Shown: positions 63,032 to 64,000 of the stretch, piece by piece
Position numbering within the stretch: the stretch's first letter is position 1
How the letters are laid out: each line of letters begins with the position of its first letter
From: Chelydra serpentina
Taxonomy: Eukaryota; Chordata; Testudines; Chelydridae
Direction of reading: 5' to 3'
DNA length: 64,000 bases
NCBI GenBank assembly: GCA_037349315.1
Contig: JBAIAC010000056.1
Coordinates: forward strand, 720,501-784,500
The notes under the pieces: model-generated
Database searches by the model: none
What the model was told of the DNA's origin: nothing
Seen by the model: only the letters and a program-made list of their open reading frames with translations
Made by a program: the position numbers and the translations under genes

Positions 63032-64000
63032 CTTAGAAATGTTGACTTTTCAACAGAACTCGTGATGCAACGGGCTGCACCTCTATAACGTATGGACCCT
63101 GCTTCTGCTCCAGTGAAGCAGTGATGTTCCTCCAGCCATTAAACAACAGCAGGTACTAGAACATCAGAGAACAACCCCAAATCTCTTATCTTCAGCCCCT
63201 CGGGGCTTTCAATTTACCTCTGAGAAGCAGCAAGAGAGAGATTTGTCCTGCCTCCCTCTTTCTGTGTCTGCTTCATTCGTTTGTACCAAGAGCAATTGCC
63301 AGGCTCTAGTTCTGCAGGACTCACTAGCTAAACTCCCGTTGACACTAAGCGAGACCAGGGTTTCTAGATCCAACCTAGATCCGGACAATGGGAGAAGCGA
63401 AACCAAGAGTGCCCCGAGCTGTCGCCCCTTGAGTTAACTCTTATCCTGTTGGTTGTGCACATGTTAACTATTGTACAATGTCTAGTCCTTCACAGGCCAG
63501 TGGGAATTTACCAGGCCAGCGAAAGTAAGTGATTTCCTTCTCCAGGGCTCCAAAGAACTCAGGGATTCAACTGGTGAAATGTCTTTTGTAGTTGTTTGGA
63601 AAGGGGGGTCCAAGTGGGGGCATGTTGGCTAATCAGGACTTGGCAGTGTGTGGGATATTTACAGAATTTACCAGAAATTAGTCAGTATCTGAGCAGTCAT
63701 TGGCCTCAATTCAAACGGTGTAGCAATTTAGCTGGGTTGGCTAATGCTTCAGATTAGAGGCCAAACATTCTAATATCTGCAAAGAGGAAGAGCTGGGATC
63801 CCCTTGTTTGTTTCTTTGGGTATGTCTACACTGTAACAGAACACCCGTGGCTGGCCCATCTCAGCTGACGCAGGTTCGTGGGGCTACCACATTGCAGTGT
63901 AGATATTCGGGGTCTTGGTCCCTGTGGCGGGGAGTGTCCCAGAGCCCAGGCTCCACCCCATACCAGAATGTCTGCACCACAGTTGTACAGCCCTGTAGTC
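63032..64000. other. No gene recognised; transposon end near window edge
   Basis: Unassigned sequence. At 63820-63910 a GTATGTCTACACTGTAAC...TTGCAGTGTAGATATTC pair resembles the GTCTACACTG-type short repeat also seen at 24676. The window ends inside unassigned sequence. Confidence 0.4.

Noticed and set aside
1..64000. CRISPR arrays, operons or prokaryotic defence genes
   Set aside because: No regular direct repeats with unique spacers and no bacterial gene structure; the window is vertebrate DNA with split genes and retroelements.

Overview
This window is vertebrate nuclear DNA, almost certainly from a turtle. It has split genes with GT-AG introns. It also has many copies of a tRNA-derived SINE with the chelonian head-and-tail layout, abundant CR1 LINE 3' ends, a Penelope-like element, a DIRS-type tyrosine-recombinase retrotransposon, hAT-type DNA transposons and solo LTRs. 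Species cannot be named from the sequence alone. Bacterial features (operons, ribosome binding sites, CRISPR) are absent.

The main gene runs on the plus strand from about 30.5 to 51.9 kb. It encodes a compact secreted protein of the IgGFc-binding protein (FCGBP-like) mucus family. I could place twelve coding exons whose splice phases all agree, giving a predicted 1,814-residue protein. Its order is signal peptide, IgGFc-binding N-terminal domain, three VWD-C8-TIL assemblies, and a fourth VWD module that ends without C8. A TATA box and a putative untranslated first exon lie at 30.47-30.57 kb.

Upstream, from about 4.6 to 21.0 kb, lies a decayed partial tandem copy of the same gene. Five internal or terminal exons and the polyadenylation end can be recognised. 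They carry stops, a frameshift, truncations and transposon insertions, and several exons are missing, so I read it as a pseudogene. A separate VWD exon with intact splice sites sits on the minus strand at 4.05-4.31 kb, facing away from it.

Layout: 1-4.0 kb, nested repeats (CR1 split by a DNA transposon, LTR-like sequence, a perfect Penelope hairpin, a ~60-bp tandem repeat). 4.0-21.0 kb, minus-strand VWD exon and pseudogene, the latter invaded by CR1, a DIRS element (10.9-16.25 kb, itself hit by a solo LTR) and a Penelope-like element (18.1-20.4 kb). 21-30.3 kb, repeats only. 30.4-51.9 kb, the FCGBP-like gene, with SINE, CR1 and minisatellite sequence in its introns. 52-64 kb, no gene recognised; CR1, hAT elements with target-site duplications, a solo LTR and low-complexity C-rich or GT tracts.
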